The notes: a model not told the origin generated them from the letters alone. A stretch of DNA of 64,000 nt from Actinacidiphila sp965342175 (GCF_965342175.1 NZ_CBDRBL010000006.1:1-64000), one strand, 5' to 3'; counted from the first letter of the stretch, positions 43,014 through 51,634 are shown. Translations and numbers: made by a program.

Positions 43014-43101
43014 TCGTCAACGCCAGGTGATCCCTCCCGCGCACGGGTGGTTCCCCCGCCAGAGGGCAACCGTCCGGCGCGGCAGGGGTGTCCCGGCGGG
43101 C

Positions 43102-43686
43102 ATGACCCCGTGCGAACCCCATGAAGAGCCGACCGCGGAAGCGACCGTGCGACCGACCGCGGAACCGACCGCACACCTGCCCGCGCGACTTACCGCGATC
43201 CGACCGCTGCTGGCCGCCGAGGCCGCGGCCGAGTCCGTCCCCGCCTGCGTCGAGGCGGCCGACCTCGAGCAGTCCGTGTGGCTGCGCCTGCTGGAGCTCG
43301 GCGAGCCGCCCGCCGACCCCGCCCGCTGGCTGCGCCGGGCGGTGCGGGCCGAGGTGCGCCTCGCTGTGCGCCGGGCCCGGCGGGAGACCCCGTACGGTCC
43401 CGGCCCCCACCTTCCCACCGAGGTCGTGCCGAGCACCGAGGCGCAGGTGCTCGCCGCCGAGCAGCGGCGCGCCCTGCTGGCGGCAGCGCGCCGGCTGCCC
43501 GGGCGCTGCCCGCAACTGGTGTCCGCCCTGATCTCCCGGTCCGACCCCACCTACCGGGAGATCTCACGGGAGTTGGGAATCTCACAGGGCAGCCTCGGCC
43601 CGATGCGCTCCCGCTGCCTCAGCTGCCTGCGTACGATCCTCGCAACCGGGGTTGCATCGCCCGTACGACGGGGTAATGCACCGTAG
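43102..43686 (+). CDS. Sigma-region-4-like DNA-binding protein lacking region 2
   Basis: A 194-residue protein. The C-terminal third looks like sigma factor region 4 (LPGRCPQLVSALI, then YREISRELGISQGSLGPMRSRCL, a helix-turn-helix). The middle (ADLEQSVWLRLLELGEPPADPARWLRRAV) resembles a weak ECF-type region 2 remnant. The N-terminus has a PTAEATVRPTAEPTAH-like repeat. The CLSC motif in the last helix is unusual. It could be a divergent ECF factor or a standalone regulator. ATG 43102 is preferred to an upstream in-frame start at 43027. Confidence 0.65.
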   Translation: MTPCEPHEEPTAEATVRPTAEPTAHLPARLTAIRPLLAAEAAAESVPACVEAADLEQSVWLRLLELGEPPADPARWLRRAVRAEVRLAVRRARRETPYGPGPHLPTEVVPSTEAQVLAAEQRRALLAAARRLPGRCPQLVSALISRSDPTYREISRELGISQGSLGPMRSRCLSCLRTILATGVASPVRRGNAP

Positions 43687-43810
43687 AACAGTCGGCGTAC
43701 GGACGCTTGTGCACGGCCGCGCCGCCTTCCGGGGACTATTCAGGGCAACGTTCCGCGCCGCACCCTCACCCCCCGCGGCCCGGGCGAACATGAAGGAGAG
43801 GCCAGCGCAC

Positions 43811-44320
43811 ATGGGCATGAGCGTGACCATCTCTGCGGCTACCGGCGACGACGCCGAGAAGATCCTCAAACTGCAGTACCTCTGCTACCAGGACGAAGCC
43901 GCTTTGTACGGGGACTACGGCATAGAACCGCTGACCCAGACCCTCGAGGCGCTGCGCGCCGAACTCGAGGGCGGGATCGTGCTGGTGGCCCGGCTGGGCG
44001 AGGAGGTGGTGGGTTCGGTCCGCGGCTGCGTGGACGAGGACGGCACCGCGCGGATCGCCAAGCTGATCGTCCACCCGCGCATGCAGCGGCACGGACTCGG
44101 CGGCCGGCTGCTGCGGGCCATCGAGGAGCGGCTGGCAGCGGAGAGCGAGGCCAAGCGGTACCGGCTCTTCACCGGGCACCGCAGCGAGTTCAACCTGCGG
44201 CTGTACCGCAAACTCGGCTACGCGCAGATCGGCAACGTCGAACCGGTCACCGGCCGGCTGAGCCTGGTGCACATGGAGAAGCCGGCCGTCCGGCCCGAGA
44301 CCTACGCCGCGAGCGCCTGA
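43811..44320 (+). CDS. GNAT family N-acetyltransferase
   Basis: A 169-residue single GNAT domain: the acetyl-CoA loop RMQRHGLGGRLL is at about residues 95-106, with 'NLRLYRKLGY' at the end of the fold. The substrate is unknown. ATG 43811 (MGMSVTISAATGDDAE) follows GGAGAGG. It ends 7 nt from the convergent membrane protein gene. Confidence 0.87.
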   Translation: MGMSVTISAATGDDAEKILKLQYLCYQDEAALYGDYGIEPLTQTLEALRAELEGGIVLVARLGEEVVGSVRGCVDEDGTARIAKLIVHPRMQRHGLGGRLLRAIEERLAAESEAKRYRLFTGHRSEFNLRLYRKLGYAQIGNVEPVTGRLSLVHMEKPAVRPETYAASA

Positions 44321-44327
44321 GGTAGCG

Positions 44328-44804
44328 TCAGGAGACCGGGTCCTGCTGGGGCCGCGCCTGGCGGCGCAGCCACAGCAGGCCGGTCACCGGCACGACGACG
44401 GGCAGGAACAGATAGCCCATGCCGTAGTCCGACCACACGGTCTGGTCCGGGAACGCGTCCGGGTCCAGCAGGGTCAGCGTGCCCACCGTCAGCACGCCGA
44501 CCAGCTCGAGGGTGCAGCTGACCAGCGCCACCTTGCGCGCGCCCTCACCGCCCCGCCACAGGGCCACCGTGATCACCGCGTAGACGATGCCCGCGAGCAG
44601 GGAGAGCAGATAGGCCAGCGGCGCCTCGTGGTACTGCATGCTGATCTGCACGATCGCGCGGGAGAGCGCGGCGACGGTGAAGACGCCGTACAGCGACAGG
44701 AGCAGCCGGCCCGGTCCACGGCCGATGCCGCGGCCTGCGGCGTCCGGAACGGCGGAGTCCTTGCCCGCGGCACCCGCGGCGGCGTCCTTCGTGGTCTCAG
44801 GCAC
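44328..44804 (-). CDS. Four-TM membrane protein
   Basis: A 158-residue integral membrane protein with helices near residues 33-52, 62-84, 90-112 and 127-147. The N-terminal 30 residues are Ala/Gly/Asp-rich and cytoplasmic. No family was recognised. Its start overlaps the end of the next upstream gene by 8 nt, so the two small membrane proteins are likely made together and may form a complex. Confidence 0.78.
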   Translation of the reverse strand: MPETTKDAAAGAAGKDSAVPDAAGRGIGRGPGRLLLSLYGVFTVAALSRAIVQISMQYHEAPLAYLLSLLAGIVYAVITVALWRGGEGARKVALVSCTLELVGVLTVGTLTLLDPDAFPDQTVWSDYGMGYLFLPVVVPVTGLLWLRRQARPQQDPVS

Positions 44805-45165
44805 TGACGCCTCCCCAGATGTCGTAGAGCCGCACTTCCAGCACGGCCAGGACCACCCCGCCCGCGGCCACGATCGCCGAGCCCCAGCGGGTGCGCTCGG
44901 TCAACGACATGAAGCCCGCCGCGGGGACGGTGCAGGCCGCGCCGAGCAGATACGCCACAAAGATCGTCGTGCCGTCCAGCGGCTTCTCGCCGCCTGCGAG
45001 CTTGACCACACCGATCACCAGCTGGACCAGCGCCAGCACCGCCACCAGAGCCATGCCGATGAAGTGCCAGTCCTTGGTCGGCTGGTCGCGGAAGGCCGCC
45101 AGGCCGCACCAGGCGGCCAGGAGCAGCGCCGTGGCCGAGACCGCGATCGTGAGGGCGTCGAGCAT
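44797..45165 (-). CDS. Four-TM membrane protein
   Basis: A 122-residue integral membrane protein with helices near 4-24, 36-57, 68-88 and 93-113. No known motif. First gene of a two-gene leftward unit (44328-45165), divergent from the metNIQ leader. Confidence 0.78.
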   Translation of the reverse strand: MLDALTIAVSATALLLAAWCGLAAFRDQPTKDWHFIGMALVAVLALVQLVIGVVKLAGGEKPLDGTTIFVAYLLGAACTVPAAGFMSLTERTRWGSAIVAAGGVVLAVLEVRLYDIWGGVSA

Positions 45166-45225
45166 GGCGCGACTCTATTACGGCCGGGAACGGCCCGGTT
45201 CCCGCCCCCTGGGCTGTCCATATAG

Positions 45226-45274
45226 CGGACAAGTAGTCCGGATTTTGGTACGCCTCAGGGGCGTCTGCTTTACT
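45226..45274 (+). promoter_or_regulatory. metNIQ leader promoter with upstream inverted repeat
   Basis: A -35-like TTGGTA (45245-45250) and -10-like TTTACT (45269-45274) are 18 nt apart; transcription would begin right at the leader ATG (45282). Just upstream, CGGAC (45226-45230) and GTCCG (45236-45240) flank AAGTA in a perfect inverted repeat that may be an operator for a sulfur regulator. Confidence 0.5.
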
Positions 45275-45281
45275 GGTGCCC

Positions 45282-45365
45282 ATGACCACGACGAACCGCC
45301 GCTGCCGCGCGACCGAGGCTATGACGCCCGGTGTTCGTCGCATGTGTCGAATGTGTGCACGCTGA
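45282..45365 (+). CDS. Leader peptide of metNIQ (Cys/Met-rich end)
   Basis: A 27-codon ORF 253 nt before metN, starting MTTTNRRCRATEA and ending RRMCRMCAR before TGA. The last seven codons contain two Cys, two Met and two Arg. An internal in-frame ATG at 45321 gives a 14-residue version. No Shine-Dalgarno is seen and the ATG coincides with the predicted transcript start, so it may be leaderless. Streptomyces genes for sulfur amino acid uptake or synthesis are often preceded by such peptides; control by ribosome stalling at Cys codons is inferred. Confidence 0.65.
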   Translation: MTTTNRRCRATEAMTPGVRRMCRMCAR

Positions 45366-45382
45366 GGGCCCACGCCATCTGA

Positions 45383-45404
45383 GTCTCGCGCCCCGAAGCG
45401 AGAC
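45383..45404 (+). promoter_or_regulatory. Hairpin 17 nt after the leader peptide stop
   Basis: GTCTCGC (45383-45389) pairs perfectly with GCGAGAC (45398-45404) around 8 nt. Its distance from the leader ORF fits an attenuator whose folding depends on the ribosome position. The rest of the 250-nt leader up to metN holds no other supported gene. Confidence 0.5.
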
Positions 45405-45618
45405 CCGCCCCTCCTGCGACACGGACCGCACACCTCCCCCGCACAGGGAACCCCAGCAGACTCTCCGCCCCTGCCTTCCGGCGCACCGCGCCCGGCGGCC
45501 CGGCACCCCCTGCTGAACCCCCTCCACGCCCACGCGGGGCGCAGCCATGCCATGTCGCGGTCCATACACCCCGTGTGCGGCCTTTGTCCGCCGCGCACTC
45601 GACAGTGACGGAAAACCA

Positions 45619-46656
45619 GTGATCACCACAACGGGCCTGACCAAGGTCTACCGTTCCCGTGACCGGGAGACGGTGGCCCTCGACGGCGTCGACCTGCACG
45701 TCCGCGAGGGCGAGGTGTACGGCGTCGTCGGGCGCAGCGGCGCGGGCAAGAGCACGCTCATCCGCTGCGTCAACCTGCTGGAACGACCCACCTCGGGCAC
45801 CGTCGAGGTGGGCGGTCGCGACCTGACCGCGCTCGCCGGCCGCTCCGACCGTGCGGGGTCCGCCCTGCGGACCGCCCGCACCGGCATCGGCATGGTCTTC
45901 CAGCACTTCAACCTGCTGTCCTCGCGCACCGTCCGGGACAACGTCGAACTGCCCCTGGAGATCCTCGGGGTCTCCGGCCGGGAGCGCCGCCACAAGGCCC
46001 TCGAACTGCTCGACCTGGTGGGCCTGGCCGACAAGGCCCGCGCCTACCCGGCGCAGCTGTCCGGCGGCCAGAAGCAGCGCGTGGGCATCGCCCGCGCCCT
46101 GGCCGGCGACCCCAAGGTGCTGCTCTCCGACGAGGCCACCTCGGCGCTCGACCCCGAGACCACCCGCTCGATCCTGCAGCTGCTGCGCGACCTCAACCGG
46201 CAGCTCGGCCTGACCATCCTGCTCATCACGCACGAGATGGACGTGGTCAAGGCCATCTGCGACTCCGCCGCGCTGATGAAGGCAGGCCGCATCGTGGAAT
46301 CTGGCAAGGTCACCGATCTGCTCGCCACACCCGGCTCCGAACTGGCCCACGAACTCTTCCCGGTCGGCGGGGAACCGTCCGGCGAGGGCCGCACCGTGGT
46401 CGACCTCACCTTCCACGGCGAGGCCGCCACCGAGCCCGTCATCTCCCAGCTCTCCCGCACCTACAACATCGACATCTCCGTGCTCGGCGCCGCCCTGGAG
46501 ACCGTCGCCGGCCGCCAGGTCGGCCGGATGCGGATCGAGCTGCCCGGCGCCTTCGAGGACAACGTCGTGCCGATCGGCTTCCTCCGCGAGAAGGGCCTGC
46601 AGGTCGACATCGCCCCGGTCGCCGGTGACGCGCTGGTGAAGGAGGGCGCGAAGTGA
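45619..46656 (+). CDS. metN: Methionine ABC transporter ATP-binding protein
   Basis: A 345-residue MetN. Walker A GRSGAGKST is at residues 38-46, the signature LSGGQKQR follows, and Walker B is VLLSDEATSALDP. The C-terminal 75 residues form the NIL domain (TYNIDISVLGAALE) that binds methionine and inhibits transport. GTG 45619 gives the usual MITTTGLTKVYRS start; an upstream in-frame ATG at 45547 (MPCRGPYTPC) would add 24 residues and is considered less likely. The stop overlaps metI as GTGA. Confidence 0.94.
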   Translation: MITTTGLTKVYRSRDRETVALDGVDLHVREGEVYGVVGRSGAGKSTLIRCVNLLERPTSGTVEVGGRDLTALAGRSDRAGSALRTARTGIGMVFQHFNLLSSRTVRDNVELPLEILGVSGRERRHKALELLDLVGLADKARAYPAQLSGGQKQRVGIARALAGDPKVLLSDEATSALDPETTRSILQLLRDLNRQLGLTILLITHEMDVVKAICDSAALMKAGRIVESGKVTDLLATPGSELAHELFPVGGEPSGEGRTVVDLTFHGEAATEPVISQLSRTYNIDISVLGAALETVAGRQVGRMRIELPGAFEDNVVPIGFLREKGLQVDIAPVAGDALVKEGAK

Positions 46657-47372
46657 GCTGGTCGCAGATGCAGCCGCTGCTGTCGCAGGCGTGTGGGGAG
46701 ACCCTGATCATGGTCGGCTGGTCCACCCTGATCGCGGTGGCCGGGGGACTGCCGCTCGGCGTCCTGCTCGTGCTGACCGACCGCGGCGGACTGCTGCGCA
46801 ACGCCGCGGTCAACAAAGCCGTCGGGGTGGTCGTGAACCTCGGCCGCTCGCTGCCCTTCCTCATCCTGATGATCTCCGTGCTGCCCTTCACCCGCTGGGT
46901 GATCGGCACCACCATCGGCGCCGAGGCCATGGTCGTCCCGCTCTCCATGGGCGCCATCCCGTTCCTCGCGCGCCTGGCGGAGACTGCCGTCCGTGAGGTG
47001 GACGGCGGACTCGTGGAGGCCGTCCAGGCCATGGGCGGCAGCACCTGGACCGTCGTCCGCAAGGCCCTGCTGCCCGAGGCGCTGCCCTCCCTGATCGCCG
47101 GCCTCACCACCACCGTGATCGCGCTCATCGGCTACTCCGCCATGGCCGGCACCATCGGCGGCGGCGGCCTCGGTGACCTCGCCATCCGCTACGGCTACCA
47201 GCGGTTCGAGACCTCGCTGATGCTCGTCACGATCGGCGTGCTGGTCGTCATCGTGACGCTCGTCCAGCTCACCGGCGACCTCGCCGCCCGCGCCGCCTCG
47301 CACCGTGGCCGCACCTCCACCGCGCCCCGGATGCGCCTGCTGCGCCCGGCCGCGACCCCCGAAGCCTCCTGA
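46653..47372 (+). CDS. metI: Methionine ABC transporter permease
   Basis: A 239-residue permease with about five transmembrane helices. The EAA loop that contacts MetN is VEAVQAMGGSTWTVVRKALL in the third quarter. The C-terminus is basic. GTG 46653 overlaps the metN stop by 4 nt. It forms the membrane dimer of the MetNIQ importer. Confidence 0.94.
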   Translation: MSWSQMQPLLSQACGETLIMVGWSTLIAVAGGLPLGVLLVLTDRGGLLRNAAVNKAVGVVVNLGRSLPFLILMISVLPFTRWVIGTTIGAEAMVVPLSMGAIPFLARLAETAVREVDGGLVEAVQAMGGSTWTVVRKALLPEALPSLIAGLTTTVIALIGYSAMAGTIGGGGLGDLAIRYGYQRFETSLMLVTIGVLVVIVTLVQLTGDLAARAASHRGRTSTAPRMRLLRPAATPEAS

Positions 47373-47408
47373 CACCGCAAGCAACACCCCTGAAGAAAGG
47401 CACTTTTC

Positions 47409-48239
47409 GTGCGTACCCCTGCAAAGATCACGACCGCTGTCCTCGCCGCCGCCGGCCTCACCCTCGGCCTCGCCGCCTGCGGCGCGGACTCGGGCGACAC
47501 GAAGGACAGCGCGAGCGACCCGCTCGTCGTCGCCGCGAGCCCTGTCCCGCACGCGGAGATCCTGGACTACGTCAAGGAGCACCTGGCGGCGAAGGCCGGG
47601 CTCAAGCTCGAGGTCAAGGAGTTCAGCGACTACGTGACGCCGAACACCGCGACCGAGGACGGCTCCGTCGACGCGAACTACTTCCAGAACCAGCCCTACC
47701 TGGACGACTTCAACAAGAAGAAGGGCACCCACATCGTGCCCGTCGTCACCGTGCACCTGGAGCCGCTGGGCCTGTACTCCGACAAGCTGAAGTCCGTCGA
47801 AGGGATCAAGAGCGGCGCCACGATAGCCGTCGCCAATGACGCGGTGAACGAGGCCCGCGGCCTGAAACTGCTTGCGTCGGGCGGCCTGATCACCCTCAAG
47901 GAGGGCGTCGGCAACGAGGCCACCCCCGCCGACATCACCGGCAACCCCAAGAACCTGAAGATCAAGGAGCTGGAGGCCGCCCAGCTGCCGCGCGCCCTGC
48001 AGGATGTCGACGCCGCCGTCATCAACGGCAACTACGCGATCTCCGCGGGCCTCAAGCCCGCCCAGGACGCCCTGGTGCTGGAGTCCGCCGAGAACAACCC
48101 CTACGGCAACTTCCTCGCCGTCAAGGAGGGCCACGACAAGGACCCGCGGGTGCTGAAGCTCAAGAAGCTGCTCACCTCGCCCGAGGTGAAGAAGTTCATC
48201 GAGGACACATACGCAGGCTCCGTCATCCCCTCCTTCTGA
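47409..48239 (+). CDS. metQ: Methionine ABC transporter substrate-binding lipoprotein
   Basis: A 276-residue NlpA/MetQ lipoprotein. The signal peptide ends in a lipobox LAAC with the lipidated Cys at residue 24. The mature part is the two-lobed binding fold (LVVAASPVPHAEILDYV, TEDGSVDANYFQNQPYL, INGNYAISAGL). It should deliver methionine to MetNI at the outer face of the membrane. GTG 47409 lies 37 nt after metI and follows AAGAAAGG. Confidence 0.95.
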   Translation: MRTPAKITTAVLAAAGLTLGLAACGADSGDTKDSASDPLVVAASPVPHAEILDYVKEHLAAKAGLKLEVKEFSDYVTPNTATEDGSVDANYFQNQPYLDDFNKKKGTHIVPVVTVHLEPLGLYSDKLKSVEGIKSGATIAVANDAVNEARGLKLLASGGLITLKEGVGNEATPADITGNPKNLKIKELEAAQLPRALQDVDAAVINGNYAISAGLKPAQDALVLESAENNPYGNFLAVKEGHDKDPRVLKLKKLLTSPEVKKFIEDTYAGSVIPSF

Positions 48240-48249
48240 CCCACCCCGC

Positions 48250-48292
48250 GGCGGGGGACGGGCCGCGCGCTCACCGCGCGTCGTCCCCCGCC
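48250..48292. terminator. Bidirectional terminator between metQ and the MmcQ-like gene
   Basis: GGCGGGGGACG (48250-48260) pairs with CGTCCCCCGCC (48282-48292), with further GC pairing inside. It covers the last codons of the convergent gene and would end both transcripts. Confidence 0.65.
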
Positions 48293-48657
48293 GACCCCGG
48301 CCAGTCCAGCCGCAGCCGCTCCGCCCGCGGCAGCCGGGCCACCACCAGGTCGTAGGAGTCCTCGACCAGTTCGCGCACCATGGCGTCGGGCAGCGAGCCG
48401 TCCAGCGTCACCGTGTTCCAGTGCCGCTTGTTCAGGTGCCATCCCGGCACGATCGCCGCGTGCTCGCCCCGCAGCCGCACCGCTAGCTCCGGCTCGCACT
48501 TCAGGCTCACCTTCAGCGGCGCGCCCTCCAGCGCGCTGATGGCGGAGATCTTCCCGCCGACCTTGAAGACGGTGACCTCCACGTCGCGCGGGAACGGCCT
48601 GTCCTCCACGGCGCCGTTGAAACCGAGGCACAGCTCCCTGAGCCGATCTGCGTCCAT
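48271..48657 (-). CDS. MmcQ/YjbR family DNA-binding protein
   Basis: A 128-residue protein of the MmcQ/YjbR type (CyaY-like fold): MDADRLRELCLGFNGAVEDRP, EVTVFKVGGKISAIS, LKCEPELAVRL and GWHLNKRHWNTV are the conserved blocks. The family is predicted to bind DNA but has no fixed role. ATG 48657 was chosen to match family length; the frame is open far upstream through the next gene. Confidence 0.85.
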   Translation of the reverse strand: MDADRLRELCLGFNGAVEDRPFPRDVEVTVFKVGGKISAISALEGAPLKVSLKCEPELAVRLRGEHAAIVPGWHLNKRHWNTVTLDGSLPDAMVRELVEDSYDLVVARLPRAERLRLDWPGSAGDDAR

Positions 48658-48695
48658 CCGCCCATCCAACAGCCTCCGCGGCCGGGCGTGTGACC

Positions 48696-49463
48696 TCAGC
48701 CGCGCCGTACCCAGTACACGTCCGTGGTGTACGGCATCTCCACGGCGTCCCTGCCGCGCGTGGCGTCGTGCCCGGCCAGCACCGCCTCCACCTCGGACCG
48801 CACCCGCTCCTGCTCGGCGGGGTCCATCACCGCGATGTGACTCGAGGAGGTCATCCGTTCCACGACGTCCGAGACCGTCGTCGAGTGCGGGTTGGGCCAG
48901 TGCCGCTCGTGCACCCGCGACCAGCCCGCGCGGTCGGTGAAGGCCTTGCGCCAGCCGCCGTCCAGCGGGCTCGGCAGATCGCGCGGCGCCAGGCGGAAGA
49001 CGATGTCCTGGTAGTCCCGCACCCACGGCACGGAGGTGTCGTAGGTGTTCCACACCAGCGCCAGCGAACCGCCCGGCCGCAGCAGGCGCTCGACCTCCGC
49101 CAGGGCCTCCTCCTCCCGGAACCAGTGCCAGGACTGCGCCGCCACCACCGCGTCCGCGCACCCGTCCGGCAGGCCCGTGGCCTCGGCCGTCCCCGCCGTC
49201 ACCCGCACCCCCGGAAGCAACTGCGCGAGCCGCTCCCGCATCTCCGCCACCGGCTCGACGGCGATCACCTCCGCGCCCGTCAGGGCCAGCAGCCGGGTGA
49301 ACTTGCCGGTGCCGGCGCCCAGGTCGACCACCGTACGGCCCGCCTCGAGGGGCAGCGCGTCCGCCAACTCGGCCAGGGCCGCCATGGGGTACGAGGGCCG
49401 CGACCGCTCGTACACACCCGCGGCCCGCTGATATCCGACTCCTGCTGCGTGGTGCACCGTCAC
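48696..49463 (-). CDS. Class I SAM-dependent methyltransferase
   Basis: A 255-residue methyltransferase. The SAM-binding motif I is VVDLGAGTGKFTRLL near residue 40, motif II is VIAVEPVAEM, and LLRPGGSLALVWNTYD marks the end of the core. The substrate is not indicated. GTG 49463 (or 49457) gives a start shortly before YQRAAGVYERSRPSYP, a segment typical of this group. It lies upstream of the MmcQ-like gene on the same strand, 38 nt apart. Confidence 0.85.
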   Translation of the reverse strand: MTVHHAAGVGYQRAAGVYERSRPSYPMAALAELADALPLEAGRTVVDLGAGTGKFTRLLALTGAEVIAVEPVAEMRERLAQLLPGVRVTAGTAEATGLPDGCADAVVAAQSWHWFREEEALAEVERLLRPGGSLALVWNTYDTSVPWVRDYQDIVFRLAPRDLPSPLDGGWRKAFTDRAGWSRVHERHWPNPHSTTVSDVVERMTSSSHIAVMDPAEQERVRSEVEAVLAGHDATRGRDAVEMPYTTDVYWVRRG

Positions 49464-49678
49464 GCGGGCAGACGGTAGCAGGACCCTATGGCCACAGGAG
49501 GAGCGGACCTGCGGAAAAGCCGGAGAACAGCGCACCAACTGCTCCCGTCGCCGGAAGGGTTGCACGTACCCTGGGGACGACGGCCGCGCAGCCCCTGGCG
49601 GCGGACCCGGTCCCGCGGGTGAACCGGTGGATGCTGCATGCTGTGCACTTCACCCATGCCCTGGCTACGGAGCGTCGA

Positions 49679-50323
49679 ATGACCAGCTTCCCGGAGATCT
49701 CCATCAGTACGGAGCGGCTGGTGCTGCGCCTGTTCGAGGAGTCCGACATCCCCGCCCTGGCGGAGATGATGAACGACGAGGCCGTGGTCGCGTGGACCTC
49801 CGTGCCGCATCCGTACACGGCGGCGGACGCCCGCGCGTTCATCACCGAGCTCGCCCCCTCCGAGCGGGCGGCGGGGCACGGCATCGTGCTCGCCGTCACC
49901 GAGTTCCTCACCCAGCGCCTGGTCGGCATCGTCCACCTGCAGCGCACCGACTGGCGCCTGCGCAGCAGCGAGGTCGGGTACACCATCGCCCCCTGGGCGC
50001 GCGGCGAGGGCTACGCCGCGGAGGCCGTCCACGCCGTCGCCCAGTGGCTCTTCGACGACCAGAAGTTCGAGCGCCTGGAACTGCGCACCGCGGCGGACAA
50101 CGCGGCCTCCCAGCAGGTCGCGCAGAAGATCGGCTGCATCAGCGAGGGCGTGCTGCGCAGCGCGGGCCTGGTCCGCACCCGGCCGCACGGGGAGCCCGGC
50201 GGCCGCTGGGAGCACGTCCGCACGGACCTGATCGTGTGGAGCCTGCTCCCGGAGGACCTCGACGGCCTCGCCGAGGAGTCCGCCGACGGCTCCGACTACG
50301 CGGCCTACGCCGACTGGCGGTGA
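49679..50323 (+). CDS. RimJ/RimL-type GNAT acetyltransferase
   Basis: A 214-residue acetyltransferase of the RimJ/RimL group: ISTERLVLRLFEESD at the start, GYTIAPWARGEGYAAEAV as the acetyl-CoA segment (about residues 100-117), and LRTAADNAASQQVAQKIG after it. It probably acetylates a protein N-terminus or an amine. ATG 49679 follows CGGAG; ATG 49631 and GTG 49619 lie in frame upstream but would add non-family residues. Confidence 0.87.
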   Translation: MTSFPEISISTERLVLRLFEESDIPALAEMMNDEAVVAWTSVPHPYTAADARAFITELAPSERAAGHGIVLAVTEFLTQRLVGIVHLQRTDWRLRSSEVGYTIAPWARGEGYAAEAVHAVAQWLFDDQKFERLELRTAADNAASQQVAQKIGCISEGVLRSAGLVRTRPHGEPGGRWEHVRTDLIVWSLLPEDLDGLAEESADGSDYAAYADWR

Positions 50324-50347
50324 GCACCCGGCGGCGCGGCAACCCGG

Positions 50348-50370
50348 CCGGGGTACTGTGCACACCCCGG
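50348..50370. promoter_or_regulatory. Inverted repeat around a -10-like hexamer before cbiET
   Basis: CCGGGGT (50348-50354) and ACCCCGG (50364-50370) flank 9 nt that include most of TACTGT, a -10-like sequence. It may be an operator of the cobalamin genes; no cobalamin riboswitch was found here. Confidence 0.35.
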
Positions 50371-50425
50371 GAACACCGCACCCCCGGGGAACCACACCGC
50401 GACGCGCCTTGGAGGCAGGACGACG

Positions 50426-51634
50426 ATGGCAGACCGTGTCACCGTGATCGGGTGGGACGGATCACCACCGGGCGAGGCAGCGCGTTCCGCGCTGTCGGCC
50501 GCCACCCTGGTGGCCGGGACCCGGCACCATCTGGCACTGCCCTTCGTGCCGCAGGAAGCCGAGCGGATCGTGCTGGGCAGCATCGAGTTGGCCGCCCGCC
50601 GCATCGCGCGGCACCGCGGCACCGCGGTCGTCCTCGCCGACGGCGACCCCGGCTTCTTCGGTGTCGTCCGCGCCCTGCGTGCCCCCGAGTACGGGCTGGA
50701 GGTCGAGGTCGTCCCCGGCGTCTCCTCGGTCGCCCAGGCCTTCGCCCGGGCGGGCATGCCCTGGGACGACGCCCGTGTGGTCGTCGCGCACACCCGCACC
50801 CTGCGGCGGGCCGTCAACGTCTGCCGCGCCCACCCGAAGGTCGCCGTGCTGACCGCGCCCGGGGCCGGACCGACAGAACTCGCCCTGCTGCTCGGCGACG
50901 AGCACCGCACCTTCGTGATCTGCGAGGCGCTCGGCACCGAGCACGAACAGGTCACCGTGCTCACCTCCGACAAGGTGGCCGACCACACCTGGCGGGACCC
51001 CAACGTCGTCCTCGTCGTCGGCGCCGCCCCGGCCGCCGCCCCCGTGCCCGCCCCCGCGCAGTCCGGCTGGCTGGCCGGCGGGGACCCCGCCGCGGCCGAC
51101 CGGGTACGGGGCTGGGCCCTGCCCACCGAGCGGTACACGCCCGAGGACGGCCCGGCGCAACTGCGTGCCCTGCAACTGGCCCGGCTCGGGCCGCGGGCGG
51201 GCGACCTGCTGTGGGACATCGGCGCCGGCGGCGGCGCCGTCGCCGTGGAGGCGGCGCGGTTCGGCGCGGCCGTCATCGCGGTGGAGGCCGACGCCGCGGC
51301 GTGCGACCGGATCGAGGGAACCGCACGGGACTTCGGGGTGCGGGTGCGGGTCGTCCGGGGCCGTGCGCCGCACGTGCTGGAAGACCTTCCGGAACCGGAC
51401 ATCGTGCGCATCGGAGGCGGCGGACCGGAGGTCGTCGCGGCCTGCGCCGCGCGCCGGCCGGAGCGAATCGCCGCGAGCGCCGCGAACCGGGACGAGGCAG
51501 AAGCCGTCAGCCGCGCCCTCGACGAGGGCGGATACACGGTGGAGCGTGCGTTGTTGCAGGCAGTCGAGCTGAATGACGAGTGGCGCGAGCGGGAGCGGGC
51601 CGTGGTGTTCGCGCTCCTCGGACACCGCAGGTGA
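50426..51634 (+). CDS. cbiET: Precorrin-6Y C5,15-methyltransferase (decarboxylating), CbiE-CbiT fusion
   Basis: A 402-residue bifunctional corrin methyltransferase. The CbiE half (about 1-205) is a tetrapyrrole methylase (VTVIGWDGSPPGEAA, VVLADGDPGFFG, EVVPGVSSVAQAFARAG). The CbiT half (about 225-400) has the SAM site DIGAGGGAVAVEAARFGA and RIGGGGPEVV. It methylates C5 and C15 and removes the acetate carboxyl of precorrin-6Y in cobalamin synthesis. ATG 50426 follows TGGAGG. It is the first of three cobalamin genes here. Confidence 0.93.
   Translation: MADRVTVIGWDGSPPGEAARSALSAATLVAGTRHHLALPFVPQEAERIVLGSIELAARRIARHRGTAVVLADGDPGFFGVVRALRAPEYGLEVEVVPGVSSVAQAFARAGMPWDDARVVVAHTRTLRRAVNVCRAHPKVAVLTAPGAGPTELALLLGDEHRTFVICEALGTEHEQVTVLTSDKVADHTWRDPNVVLVVGAAPAAAPVPAPAQSGWLAGGDPAAADRVRGWALPTERYTPEDGPAQLRALQLARLGPRAGDLLWDIGAGGGAVAVEAARFGAAVIAVEADAAACDRIEGTARDFGVRVRVVRGRAPHVLEDLPEPDIVRIGGGGPEVVAACAARRPERIAASAANRDEAEAVSRALDEGGYTVERALLQAVELNDEWRERERAVVFALLGHRR

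Noticed and set aside
45366..45618. SAM riboswitch before metN
   Set aside because: The conserved SAM-I start and junction sequences are absent; the leader peptide explains the long leader better.
45547..45618. Upstream ATG start for metN (MPCRGPYTPC...)
   Set aside because: The added 24 residues are not typical of MetN and GTG 45619 gives the family N-terminus; kept only as an alternative.
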